This document shows, piece by piece, positions 6,422 to 12,633 of a stretch of 12,633 nucleotides of DNA. Within the stretch, counting starts at the first letter, position 1. The number at the start of each line of letters is the position of its first letter. The DNA comes from Planctomycetia bacterium. Its GTDB lineage: Bacteria > Planctomycetota > Phycisphaerae > Phycisphaerales > UBA1924. Below the pieces are notes generated by a model. It had not been told where the DNA came from, ran no database searches, and worked only from the letters and a program-made list of their open reading frames with translations. A program made the position numbers and the translations under genes. The DNA is taken from NCBI GenBank assembly GCA_005776545.1, contig SXOY01000129.1, forward strand, positions 1-12,633, in the 5' to 3' direction.

Positions 6422-7207
6422 ATGGACCTCTCACTTAAAACCCGCCGCGCCATAGTTTGCGGCTCTACCCAGGGCATTGGCAAAGCTGCCGCCATCGAAC
6501 TTGCCAACCTCGGCGCGTCCGTCACACTCCTTGCCCGCAACGCTGATCAACTGCGTGCCACCGCCGCAGAATTGCCTACGACTGCTGGCCAAACCCACGA
6601 TTTCCTCGTCGCCGACTTTTCTGATCCCGCCAACATCGCCGCAGCTCTGAAAACGCTCGACGCCTCCCGTCCCTGTCACATCCTCATCAACAACACCGGC
6701 GGCCCAAAAGGCGGCCCCCTCGTCGATGCCAACCCCGATGAACTTCTCGCTGCATTCAAGATGCACGTCATCGGCAACCAACTTCTGCTTCAGGCGCTTG
6801 TCCCCGGAATGAAGGCCGCGAAATTTGGCCGCATCATCAACATTATTTCCACCAGCGTCAAAGCACCCATCGAGGGCCTAGGCGTTTCCAACACCATCCG
6901 CGCAGCTGTTGCCAACTGGGCCAAAACCCTCGCGGGCGAACTCGCTCCTTTCGGCATCACCGTCAACAACGTCCTCCCCGGCTTCACTGACACTGCTCGG
7001 CTCTCCACTCTCTTCAAAGCCAAAGCCGACAAAACCGGCAAAACTCCCGACGATGTTCTTAAAGCCGCACTTGGATCCATCCCCGCGGGTCGCCTCGGTC
7101 GCGCTGAAGAAATCGCCGCTGCCGTCGCATTCCTCGCTTCTCCCGCCGCCGCGTACATTAACGGAATCAATCTTCCCGTCGATGGCGGCCGCACCCCTTC
7201 ATTGTGA
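6422..7207 (+). CDS. SDR family oxidoreductase with altered catalytic motif, kynurenine-pathway associated
   Basis: A 261-residue short-chain dehydrogenase/reductase of normal length. The nucleotide-binding motif is CGSTQGIG (residues 13-20), with a family-like INNTGG (89-94) and the C-terminal INLPVDGG (248-255). The active-site region keeps Ser143 (IISTS), but the usual Tyr-x3-Lys is replaced by Ser156-Asn-Thr-Ile-Arg160 (GLGVSNTIRAAV). This fits the BKR-like SDR group known to lack a perfect catalytic tetrad. Its reaction is unknown. It is the first gene of an operon with aminomuconate-semialdehyde dehydrogenase and aminomuconate deaminase, so a role on a 2-aminomuconate or oxalocrotonate intermediate is a reasonable inference only. 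Its end adjoins or overlaps the next gene. The coding strand is strongly C-rich (26 C against 12 G in 6481-6540). The upstream region contains the octamer array and the IS. Confidence 0.9.
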   Translation: MDLSLKTRRAIVCGSTQGIGKAAAIELANLGASVTLLARNADQLRATAAELPTTAGQTHDFLVADFSDPANIAAALKTLDASRPCHILINNTGGPKGGPLVDANPDELLAAFKMHVIGNQLLLQALVPGMKAAKFGRIINIISTSVKAPIEGLGVSNTIRAAVANWAKTLAGELAPFGITVNNVLPGFTDTARLSTLFKAKADKTGKTPDDVLKAALGSIPAGRLGRAEEIAAAVAFLASPAAAYINGINLPVDGGRTPSL

Positions 7208-7212
7208 ACCCC

Positions 7213-8685
7213 ATGCAGCACATACAAAACTACATCAATGGCAAGCAAGTCCCTCCCGAATCAGGCGAGTATCTTGACAACTTCGAACCAGCAACGGGCC
7301 TCGTCTACAGCCGCGTGCCCGCAAGCGGAGCAAAAGATATCAATGCAGCTGTTGCCGCCGCGAAGTCCGCGTTTCCCGCGTGGTCATCCACCGCTGTTGC
7401 AACTCGATCAGACATCTTGAACAAACTTGCTGACTTGATTGACCAGAACGTCGACCAGTTTGCACGCGCAGAATCGATCGATACAGGCAAACCGCTGAGT
7501 CTCGCCCGAATGATGGATATCCCGCGATCCGCTTCGAACTTCCGTTTCTTTGCGACCGCCATGCTCCACTCTGCGACCGAGATGCACGAGTTTGACGGCG
7601 GCGGCAGCCCCGGCGGTGTCCCGTCATTGAATTACACACTGCGTAAACCACGCGGCGTCGCTGGGTTGATTTCTCCTTGGAATCTGCCCCTGTATTTAGC
7701 CACCTGGAAACTTGGCCCTGCGCTCGCAACTGGAAACACTGCTGTCCTCAAGCCCTCAGAAGTGACGCCGATGACTGCGAGCCTCCTGGGCGACCTTTGC
7801 AACAAAGCCGGAATTCCTGCGGGCGTTCTCAACATTGTCCACGGAACCGGCCCAGACTGCGGCGGTCACCTTGTGCAGCACGCTGATGTTCCAACTGTGT
7901 CTTTCACAGGCTCCACAAAAGTTGGGCAATGGATCGGGCAGACCGGGAGCGCATCGTTCAAGCGTGTGTCATTGGAACTTGGTGGAAAGAACGCCTTTGT
8001 TATTTTTGAGGATGCAGATCTTCCCACAGCTCTGGCGGCAGCGGTTCGCGCAGGTTTCACGAATCAAGGACAGATCTGCCTGTGCGGATCACGAATCCTG
8101 GTCCACCAGTCGCTGTTCAAGGAAGCGGTCGCCGCGATCACGCAAGGCGCAAAAAACCTGCGGGTCGGTGACCCGCTGGAACCGGAGACGCAACAAGGAG
8201 CGTTGACCAGCAAACCGCATTTCGACAAAGTTGCGGGAATGGTCAAAATGGCTCGCGATCTTGGCGGCACAATTCACTGCGGCGGCGGACCTGTCGCTGC
8301 TGCCGCGCTGCCACAACGTTGCAAGCAAGGATATTTCTTTGAGCCCACCGTAATCACTGGCCTTGATCCTGCTTGCACCATTGAACAGGAAGAGATCTTT
8401 GGACCAGTCGTGACAATTCAATCTTTCAAAGACGAAGAGCACGCAATCGCCCTCGCCAATGGAACTAAATACGGCCTCGCGGCGGCGGTGTTCACACAGA
8501 ATCTCGCGCGGGCACATCGCGTCGCCGCGAAGATTGATGCAGGCGTCGTCTGGGTAAATTGCTGGCTCGTACGCGATTTACGAACTCCTTTCGGTGGCGC
8601 AAAAGCCAGCGGCGTGGGCCGCGAAGGCGGAGTTGACGCCATCAAATTCTTTACTGAACCAAAAAATATCTGCATTGGAATGTAA
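7213..8685 (+). CDS. 2-aminomuconate-6-semialdehyde dehydrogenase (aldehyde dehydrogenase family)
   Basis: A 490-residue NAD-dependent aldehyde dehydrogenase with all core residues: Asn157 (SPWNLP), Glu255 (SLELGGKN), Cys289 (NQGQICLCGSR) and the EEIFGPVV motif. The substrate signatures DIPRSASNFRFFA (Arg105, Arg111) and CWLVRDLRTPFGG (Arg454, Arg457) are typical of the 2-aminomuconate / 2-hydroxymuconate semialdehyde dehydrogenases, where two arginines hold the substrate carboxylate. It would oxidise 2-aminomuconate-6-semialdehyde to 2-aminomuconate (AmnC/NbaE role). The neighbouring deaminase and the kynurenine genes favour the amino over the hydroxy substrate. I take ATG at 7213; a GTG at 7204 would add three residues and overlap the SDR stop by four bases (GTGA), suiting translational coupling. 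No Shine-Dalgarno sequence marks either. Base composition is balanced, unlike its two operon partners. Confidence 0.9.
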   Translation: MQHIQNYINGKQVPPESGEYLDNFEPATGLVYSRVPASGAKDINAAVAAAKSAFPAWSSTAVATRSDILNKLADLIDQNVDQFARAESIDTGKPLSLARMMDIPRSASNFRFFATAMLHSATEMHEFDGGGSPGGVPSLNYTLRKPRGVAGLISPWNLPLYLATWKLGPALATGNTAVLKPSEVTPMTASLLGDLCNKAGIPAGVLNIVHGTGPDCGGHLVQHADVPTVSFTGSTKVGQWIGQTGSASFKRVSLELGGKNAFVIFEDADLPTALAAAVRAGFTNQGQICLCGSRILVHQSLFKEAVAAITQGAKNLRVGDPLEPETQQGALTSKPHFDKVAGMVKMARDLGGTIHCGGGPVAAAALPQRCKQGYFFEPTVITGLDPACTIEQEEIFGPVVTIQSFKDEEHAIALANGTKYGLAAAVFTQNLARAHRVAAKIDAGVVWVNCWLVRDLRTPFGGAKASGVGREGGVDAIKFFTEPKNICIGM

Positions 8686-8687
8686 AC

Positions 8688-9125
8688 ATGAGCACAAACA
8701 CACGCATCGACAGCACCCGCGCCGCCGAACCCGTCGGCCCCTATCCCCACGCCCGCCGCGCAGGAAACCTCCTCTTCCTCAGCGGCGTCGGCCCCAGAAA
8801 ACGTGGCACAAAAGACATCCCCGGCTCAACCCTCGATGCCAGCGGCAACCTGCTCGACTACAGCATCGAAACCGAAATTCTCTCATGCTTTGATAACGTC
8901 CGCAACATCCTCGAAGATGCTGGCTCAAAATGGGAAAACATCATCGATGTCACAGTCTTCCTCACCAACATGAAACGAGACTGGACAACCTACAACAAAA
9001 TCTACGCCCAACACTTTCCCGCCGGCCCCAATCAACCCACACGCACAACCTGCGAAATAGTCTCGCTCCCCACCGGCGGCAACTCCCCAATTCACTTTGA
9101 AATCAAAGTCATCGCCACTATTTAG
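8688..9125 (+). CDS. 2-aminomuconate deaminase, RidA/YjgF family
   Basis: A 145-residue protein of the RidA fold, the usual length for the family. It has the N-terminal PVGPYPHARRAGNLLFLSG, then GPRKRGTKDIPG, a signature I associate with aminomuconate deaminases rather than with general RidA. The conserved Arg119 (PTRTT) and Glu138 (IHFEIK) correspond to the imine/carboxylate-binding Arg and the acid of RidA. The expected reaction is hydrolytic removal of ammonia from 2-aminomuconate to give 4-oxalocrotonate (AmnD/NbaF role). It starts two bases after the dehydrogenase stop, so it is the third gene of the same operon. It ends with a TAG that overlaps the TAA of the convergent KMO-KynB gene. 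The sense strand is very C-rich (33 C against 14 G in 8701-8760). A generic RidA imine deaminase is the alternative. Confidence 0.87.
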   Translation: MSTNTRIDSTRAAEPVGPYPHARRAGNLLFLSGVGPRKRGTKDIPGSTLDASGNLLDYSIETEILSCFDNVRNILEDAGSKWENIIDVTVFLTNMKRDWTTYNKIYAQHFPAGPNQPTRTTCEIVSLPTGGNSPIHFEIKVIATI

Positions 9126-11167
9126 ATTCGTCGCAAAACCGCCCGCACCGGACTCGCATCAAATCCCATCAATTTCAGCGGCAGAGCCATCAGTTCATAC
9201 TCACCCGGCGCAACATCCTTCAGCACCAGTCCCTCAAGAATCGAAATGTCATGCCGCAGTATTGCGTTGTGGGCTTCCAGATCCTTCGATGAGAACAAAT
9301 CGACGCTCGGCGTATCAATCCCAATCGTGATCACGCCGCGGCCAGCAAGTGCATCAACCAGTTCGACCGACAACCCCGCAAAATCCTGATTCCAGTTCTC
9401 GGCATCCGGAAATGTTCCGGTCCGCAGCAAGACTCGCGGATGTACAATTGATTGCAGATCAATCATCAGATCTTTGATTCCCACACGCGTACCACGCCCA
9501 ACCAGCGCATCAATCACTTGACACGCCCCAACATACGGAACCAGCGTCCGCTCACCAATCCCCGGAGCATCTTTGCCATAGTGATTGGGCCCATCAGCAT
9601 GAGCACCCAAGTGCACCGTCGCCCGAAGTGTGCTGAGTGTAATGGTGTCTTCCTTCTTCAAATCACACAGAACTTCGCGGGACATACCAGTATCGCCGGG
9701 CCAGACTCCAAGTTCGGGAGTAATCGCAGGAGTGATATCAATCAGGAGCGAGTCGGGAGAGTGTGTCGATCTTCCTTCGATCAAGGCTCCGGCGACGGAC
9801 TTCACCATCGCCTGCCAGGCCGGCTCACCGACACCTGCTAGTTTCTGCTTGGGAACCTGCAAGATAATCTGGTCAAGCATCGCGTCCAGAGTTCGCCCGC
9901 GCTTCTGCGCTTCCGCATACGGAACAGTCGAAAACGAAACCAGGTTGTACTGCGGACTCACCTTGTCAGGGAACGCATGGTGAACTGTCTGTTCAACCTT
10001 CTTGCGATACAGAAAGTCGGGCGACCCAACCTTGTCACGCATCTCAACAAAGTTCGCCAGCGCCATGTCCGCAATCGCATCCGAATGCGGCTTCCGCGTA
10101 TTCTGGAATTCATCCAGCGCCTGTGCCCGATCGTGCGGATACTTGGCAAGGCACTTTGACAACTCCAGGCAATCCTCAAACGCTGCGTTCATGCCTTGTC
10201 CATAAAATGGAACGATCGCATGTGCCGCATCCCCCAGGATACATACTTTGTCCTGCCAGCGCCAGGGGAAACTTCGAACAGTAACGAGTGACCCAGTTGG
10301 ATTTCTGAAATAGTCTTCGGCAAGCGTGGGCATCAGCGCTGTTGCATCTGGATACTGAGTCCTGAAAAACGCCTCCACATCCGCAGCAGTCTTGAGATTC
10401 GCAAAGCTATGCGGCCCAGTCAACGGCCAGAACAACGTGCACGTAAACGACTTGTCGCGGTTGGGGAGCGCGATCATCATGGAACTGCCGCGAGGCCAGA
10501 TGTGCAGGGCGTGTTCATCCATCGCAAACTCGCCATTGCGAGCTGGGATATGCAGTTCTTTATACGCGTGTTCCAGGTAGGTCTGGCTGTAGTCGAACCG
10601 ATCGGTCTTCTGCAACTTGCCGCGGACTGGGGAAAATGCGCCATCGGCTCCAAGAATCAGATCGGCCGCAACTCGTTTGATTCCGGCAGCAGTTTCAAAC
10701 AGTGCGGCGGGTGCATCAAGATCAACATCGGTGCACAGATGGTCGAAGTGCATCTCGACATTGGGATACGCGGCGGCGGCATGAATCAACGCAAGATTAA
10801 GTCCGCCACGCGAAACCGAGTTGATCGCATCCTTTGTATCGTGGCTGTATGGCTGAAACACTGGAGCTGCGCCCGGTGTCGCCGCGTGGATCGGGTGGAT
10901 CATGCGGCCGCGCATGGGAATCGCTTCGGTGTTCATCACCATTTCAGCAAGCCCTGCGCCAGCCAATCCCGAAATTCCTCGAACCGAGAGTGCAAGATTG
11001 ATCGACCTTCCACCAATAAACCCATGCACGCGCGGGTCGGGCCGGCGTTCGTAGACAGACACTCGGTACCCAGCGCGAGCCAGATAGCAGGCAAGCAGCG
11101 AACCGGCGAGTCCAGCGCCGACAATGAGAACGTGCTGGGAACCGTGCTGGGAATTAGGTGCACTCAT
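9122..11167 (-). CDS. kmo-kynB: Fused kynurenine 3-monooxygenase / kynurenine formamidase (KMO-KynB)
   Basis: One 681-residue chain with two complete enzymes. Residues about 10-460 are an FAD-dependent monooxygenase of the KMO family: GAGLAG (17-22), GRSINLALSVRG (53-64), RGRM near Arg86/Arg88, QPYS with Tyr107, the DG motif GADG (173-176), GDAAHAIVPFYGQGMNAAFE (312-331), ANFVEMRD (371-378) and QYNLVSF with Tyr407. It hydroxylates kynurenine using NADPH and oxygen. After a short linker, residues about 474-681 are a full-length KynB-type cyclase-family formamidase: VWPGDT, HLGAHADGPNH (metal-ligand type His519, His523, Asp525, with His529), GIDTPSVD, AHNAIL (His633) and ILEGL (Glu645). It hydrolyses N-formylkynurenine to kynurenine. 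The two domains thus do consecutive steps, the C-terminal one first. The ATG overlaps the kynureninase stop (ATGA) and has its own GAGGTG site. No membrane anchor is visible; probably cytosolic. Confidence 0.93.
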   Translation of the reverse strand: MSAPNSQHGSQHVLIVGAGLAGSLLACYLARAGYRVSVYERRPDPRVHGFIGGRSINLALSVRGISGLAGAGLAEMVMNTEAIPMRGRMIHPIHAATPGAAPVFQPYSHDTKDAINSVSRGGLNLALIHAAAAYPNVEMHFDHLCTDVDLDAPAALFETAAGIKRVAADLILGADGAFSPVRGKLQKTDRFDYSQTYLEHAYKELHIPARNGEFAMDEHALHIWPRGSSMMIALPNRDKSFTCTLFWPLTGPHSFANLKTAADVEAFFRTQYPDATALMPTLAEDYFRNPTGSLVTVRSFPWRWQDKVCILGDAAHAIVPFYGQGMNAAFEDCLELSKCLAKYPHDRAQALDEFQNTRKPHSDAIADMALANFVEMRDKVGSPDFLYRKKVEQTVHHAFPDKVSPQYNLVSFSTVPYAEAQKRGRTLDAMLDQIILQVPKQKLAGVGEPAWQAMVKSVAGALIEGRSTHSPDSLLIDITPAITPELGVWPGDTGMSREVLCDLKKEDTITLSTLRATVHLGAHADGPNHYGKDAPGIGERTLVPYVGACQVIDALVGRGTRVGIKDLMIDLQSIVHPRVLLRTGTFPDAENWNQDFAGLSVELVDALAGRGVITIGIDTPSVDLFSSKDLEAHNAILRHDISILEGLVLKDVAPGEYELMALPLKLMGFDASPVRAVLRRI

Positions 11168-12444
11168 GTACTGAACACCTCACCCATGACCTGCGCGAGT
11201 TTCACGCAGTCGGTGAAAGAGTTATAGAGGGGCGCAGGCGCGACACGGATGACGTTGGGTTCGCGGAAGTCGCAGAATACACCGCGATCGTGAAGGGTCT
11301 TTGCGGTTGCGCGGGTTGCGCCCTGAACCACGAGCGACAGTTGAGCACCGCGTGCAGCGGGGTCGGTTGGAGTCAATATCTGCATGCGGTTGCTCATGGC
11401 GGACTGGCGCAGAGCCTGTTCAAGGAACCCGGTCAACCGCACAGATTTTGCCCGTAATGCGGCCATGGTTGCCCGGTCAAATATCTCAAGAGATACGCGA
11501 AGTGGTGCGAGAGCGAGCACCGGAGGATTGCTCAATTGCCATGCATCCGCGCTCGCAACCGGCACAAAGTCTGGCCCCATCTTGAATCGTGTTGCCGGAT
11601 CATTGCCCCACCAGCCTGCGAAACGTGGCAATGCCGCGTTGCTGGTGTGGCGTTCATGTACAAACGCACACGCGACCGCACCAGGTCCAGAGTTAAGGTA
11701 CTTGTACGAACACCACGCCGCAAAATCGCAGTTCCAGGTGTGCAGTTTCAGGTCGATATTTCCGGCGGCGTGGGCAAGATCCCAGCCGACCATGATGCTG
11801 CGGTCGTGGCCAAAGCGTGTGATGGTGGGGATATCAAAAAGCTGACCAGTGAGGTAGTTGACGCCGCCCAGCAGCAGCAGGGCGATCGAGTCCTTGTTTT
11901 CATCGATCGTCTTAAGAATGTCTTCCGTGCGAAGTGTTGATTCCCCCGCGCGGGGCTTGAGGCGAATGAGTCCTTGTTCAGCGTTGAACCCGGTGTGCGG
12001 GGCGTGGAACGCGAGCTGGCTTTTCATCGCGTAGGAGTCAGATGGAAACGCCGTATCTTCAATTACAATCTTGTAACGCGTGCGAGTGGGGCGGTAAAAC
12101 GAGACCATGAGCAGGTGCAGGTTGGTGGTCAGCGAGTTCATCGCAACTACTTCGTGCGGCAGAGCACCAACTGTGCGGGCAAGGGTATCGCGGACCTCTT
12201 CGTGATAGGGGAGCCACGGATGTTTGGCATCCATGTGACCTTCAACACCGAATCGTGCCCAGTCATCAAGTTCCTGGTCGATCGCCGCACGCGTTGCTTT
12301 GGGCTGCAGGCCGAGCGAATTGCCTACGAAGTAGAGTGTTTCGTCGGATTTAGACACAGGAAAATGAAACTGCTCGCGGAAATCTTTGAGTTCATCAACT
12401 GCGTCGTACGCCGATGCGAGCGTCTTAAAATCAGTTCCCGGCAT
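11164..12444 (-). CDS. kynU: Kynureninase
   Basis: A 426-residue PLP enzyme of normal kynureninase length. It shows LYFVGNSLGLQP (37-48), FGVEGH and HPWLPYHEEV (65-84), MNSLTTNLH (102-110), the PLP-ring Asp222 in GWDLAHAAGN, and the Schiff-base Lys248 in AWCSYKYLNSGPG, followed by FAGWWG and KMGPDFVP. It cleaves 3-hydroxykynurenine (or kynurenine) to 3-hydroxyanthranilate (or anthranilate) and alanine; given the KMO domain next door, the 3-hydroxy substrate is likely. It sits between the decarboxylase, which it overlaps by 14 bp, and the KMO-KynB gene, which it overlaps by 4 bp, so all three should be one transcript. The ATG at 12444 directly precedes the conserved N-terminus; a run of six G lies three bases upstream, too close for a standard Shine-Dalgarno spacing. 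Confidence 0.96.
   Translation of the reverse strand: MPGTDFKTLASAYDAVDELKDFREQFHFPVSKSDETLYFVGNSLGLQPKATRAAIDQELDDWARFGVEGHMDAKHPWLPYHEEVRDTLARTVGALPHEVVAMNSLTTNLHLLMVSFYRPTRTRYKIVIEDTAFPSDSYAMKSQLAFHAPHTGFNAEQGLIRLKPRAGESTLRTEDILKTIDENKDSIALLLLGGVNYLTGQLFDIPTITRFGHDRSIMVGWDLAHAAGNIDLKLHTWNCDFAAWCSYKYLNSGPGAVACAFVHERHTSNAALPRFAGWWGNDPATRFKMGPDFVPVASADAWQLSNPPVLALAPLRVSLEIFDRATMAALRAKSVRLTGFLEQALRQSAMSNRMQILTPTDPAARGAQLSLVVQGATRATAKTLHDRGVFCDFREPNVIRVAPAPLYNSFTDCVKLAQVMGEVFST
11176..11181 (-). promoter_or_regulatory. Ribosome binding site of the KMO-KynB gene, inside kynU
   Basis: The minus strand reads GAGGTG eight bases before the ATG at 11167, within the last codons of the kynureninase gene. 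Together with the ATGA stop/start overlap it supports this start and coupled or reinitiated translation of the fusion protein. Confidence 0.6.
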
Positions 12445-12633
12445 GTGCCCCCCGGAGGTTGAGAAATTCGCGGGCGGTGCCGCTGAGAAGCATGTTTGCT
12501 GCTGTACCGAATTCGGCGTTCATCGACTTGATCAGTGCCCCTGGCCGATCCTCGCCAAGTGGGAAGGGGTAATCTGACCCAAGTGCTACGCGATTGGCTC
12601 CGAATTGTTTTACCAGCAATCGCAGTGCATCGG
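12431..12633 (-). CDS. 2-amino-3-carboxymuconate-6-semialdehyde decarboxylase, C-terminal end (start beyond window)
   Basis: The minus-strand frame is open from the right edge to TGA at 12431-12433, giving about 67 residues. They include DALRLLVKQFGANRVALGSD and then YPFPLGE, the C-terminal signature of ACMS decarboxylase, an amidohydrolase-superfamily zinc enzyme; the Asp of GSDYPF is the metal-site Asp of that family. The enzyme removes CO2 from the ring-cleavage product of 3-hydroxyanthranilate, committing the flow to 2-aminomuconate semialdehyde instead of quinolinate. An internal TTG at 12619 could be read as a start, but the homology clearly continues past it, so the protein is simply cut by the window edge (full length is usually about 330 residues). 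It is the first gene seen of the minus-strand operon and overlaps kynU by 14 bp. Another amidohydrolase_2 enzyme is possible but the context argues strongly for this one. Confidence 0.87.
   Translation of the reverse strand, partial: DALRLLVKQFGANRVALGSDYPFPLGEDRPGALIKSMNAEFGTAANMLLSGTAREFLNLRGAHAGN

Noticed and set aside
10409..11227. A 272-codon open frame on the plus strand opposite KMO and the end of kynU
   Set aside because: It lies fully antisense to genes with clear motifs, its translation has no recognisable domain and is Arg/Cys/His-rich as expected of a shadow frame.

Overview
The window looks like a piece of a Planctomycetota chromosome, possibly a Phycisphaerae-type lineage. The signs are the end of an H-X9-DG type pseudopilin-associated protein at the left edge, exported proteins of a kind common in that phylum, moderately high GC, and genes that mostly lack a strong Shine-Dalgarno sequence. 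This assignment is an inference. No rRNA or marker gene is present to confirm it.

Left part (1-5182): the end of a prepilin-like protein, then a secreted cyclophilin-type peptidyl-prolyl isomerase on the + strand. On the - strand, converging on it, lie a secreted S9 peptidase of the glutamyl-endopeptidase type (948 aa, complete Ser-Asp-His triad) and, downstream of it, an outer-membrane beta-barrel protein.

Middle (5183-6421): a divergent intergenic region between the S9 peptidase (-) and a short-chain dehydrogenase (+), split by a roughly 0.98 kb IS element. The element has an intact-looking DDE transposase and 34-bp imperfect terminal inverted repeats, and the transposase frame has no stop inside the element. 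On both sides of the IS lies the same octamer, TTTGCCCC. It is seven and a half copies long before the dehydrogenase and about two copies long before the peptidase. In each case it is oriented the same way relative to its gene, and the last full unit ends exactly 53 nt before the start codon.

Right part (6422-12633): most of a bacterial kynurenine (tryptophan to 2-aminomuconate) catabolic pathway, in two tightly packed convergent operons. On + are an SDR without the usual Tyr/Lys catalytic residues, 2-aminomuconate-semialdehyde dehydrogenase and a RidA-family 2-aminomuconate deaminase. On - are 2-amino-3-carboxymuconate-6-semialdehyde decarboxylase (cut by the window edge), kynureninase, and a single 681-residue protein in which kynurenine 3-monooxygenase (N-terminal) is fused to KynB-type kynurenine formamidase (C-terminal). 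The convergent stop codons of the two operons overlap.

How they work together: KynB domain (N-formylkynurenine to kynurenine), KMO domain (to 3-hydroxykynurenine), KynU (to 3-hydroxyanthranilate plus alanine), an unseen 3-hydroxyanthranilate dioxygenase, ACMS decarboxylase, semialdehyde dehydrogenase, then deaminase. The first enzyme (tryptophan 2,3-dioxygenase) and the ring-opening dioxygenase are not in the window. They may lie beyond the right edge, upstream of the decarboxylase. The most notable observations are the KMO-KynB fusion, the active-site-altered SDR placed in this pathway, and the paired octamer-repeat leaders interrupted by the IS.
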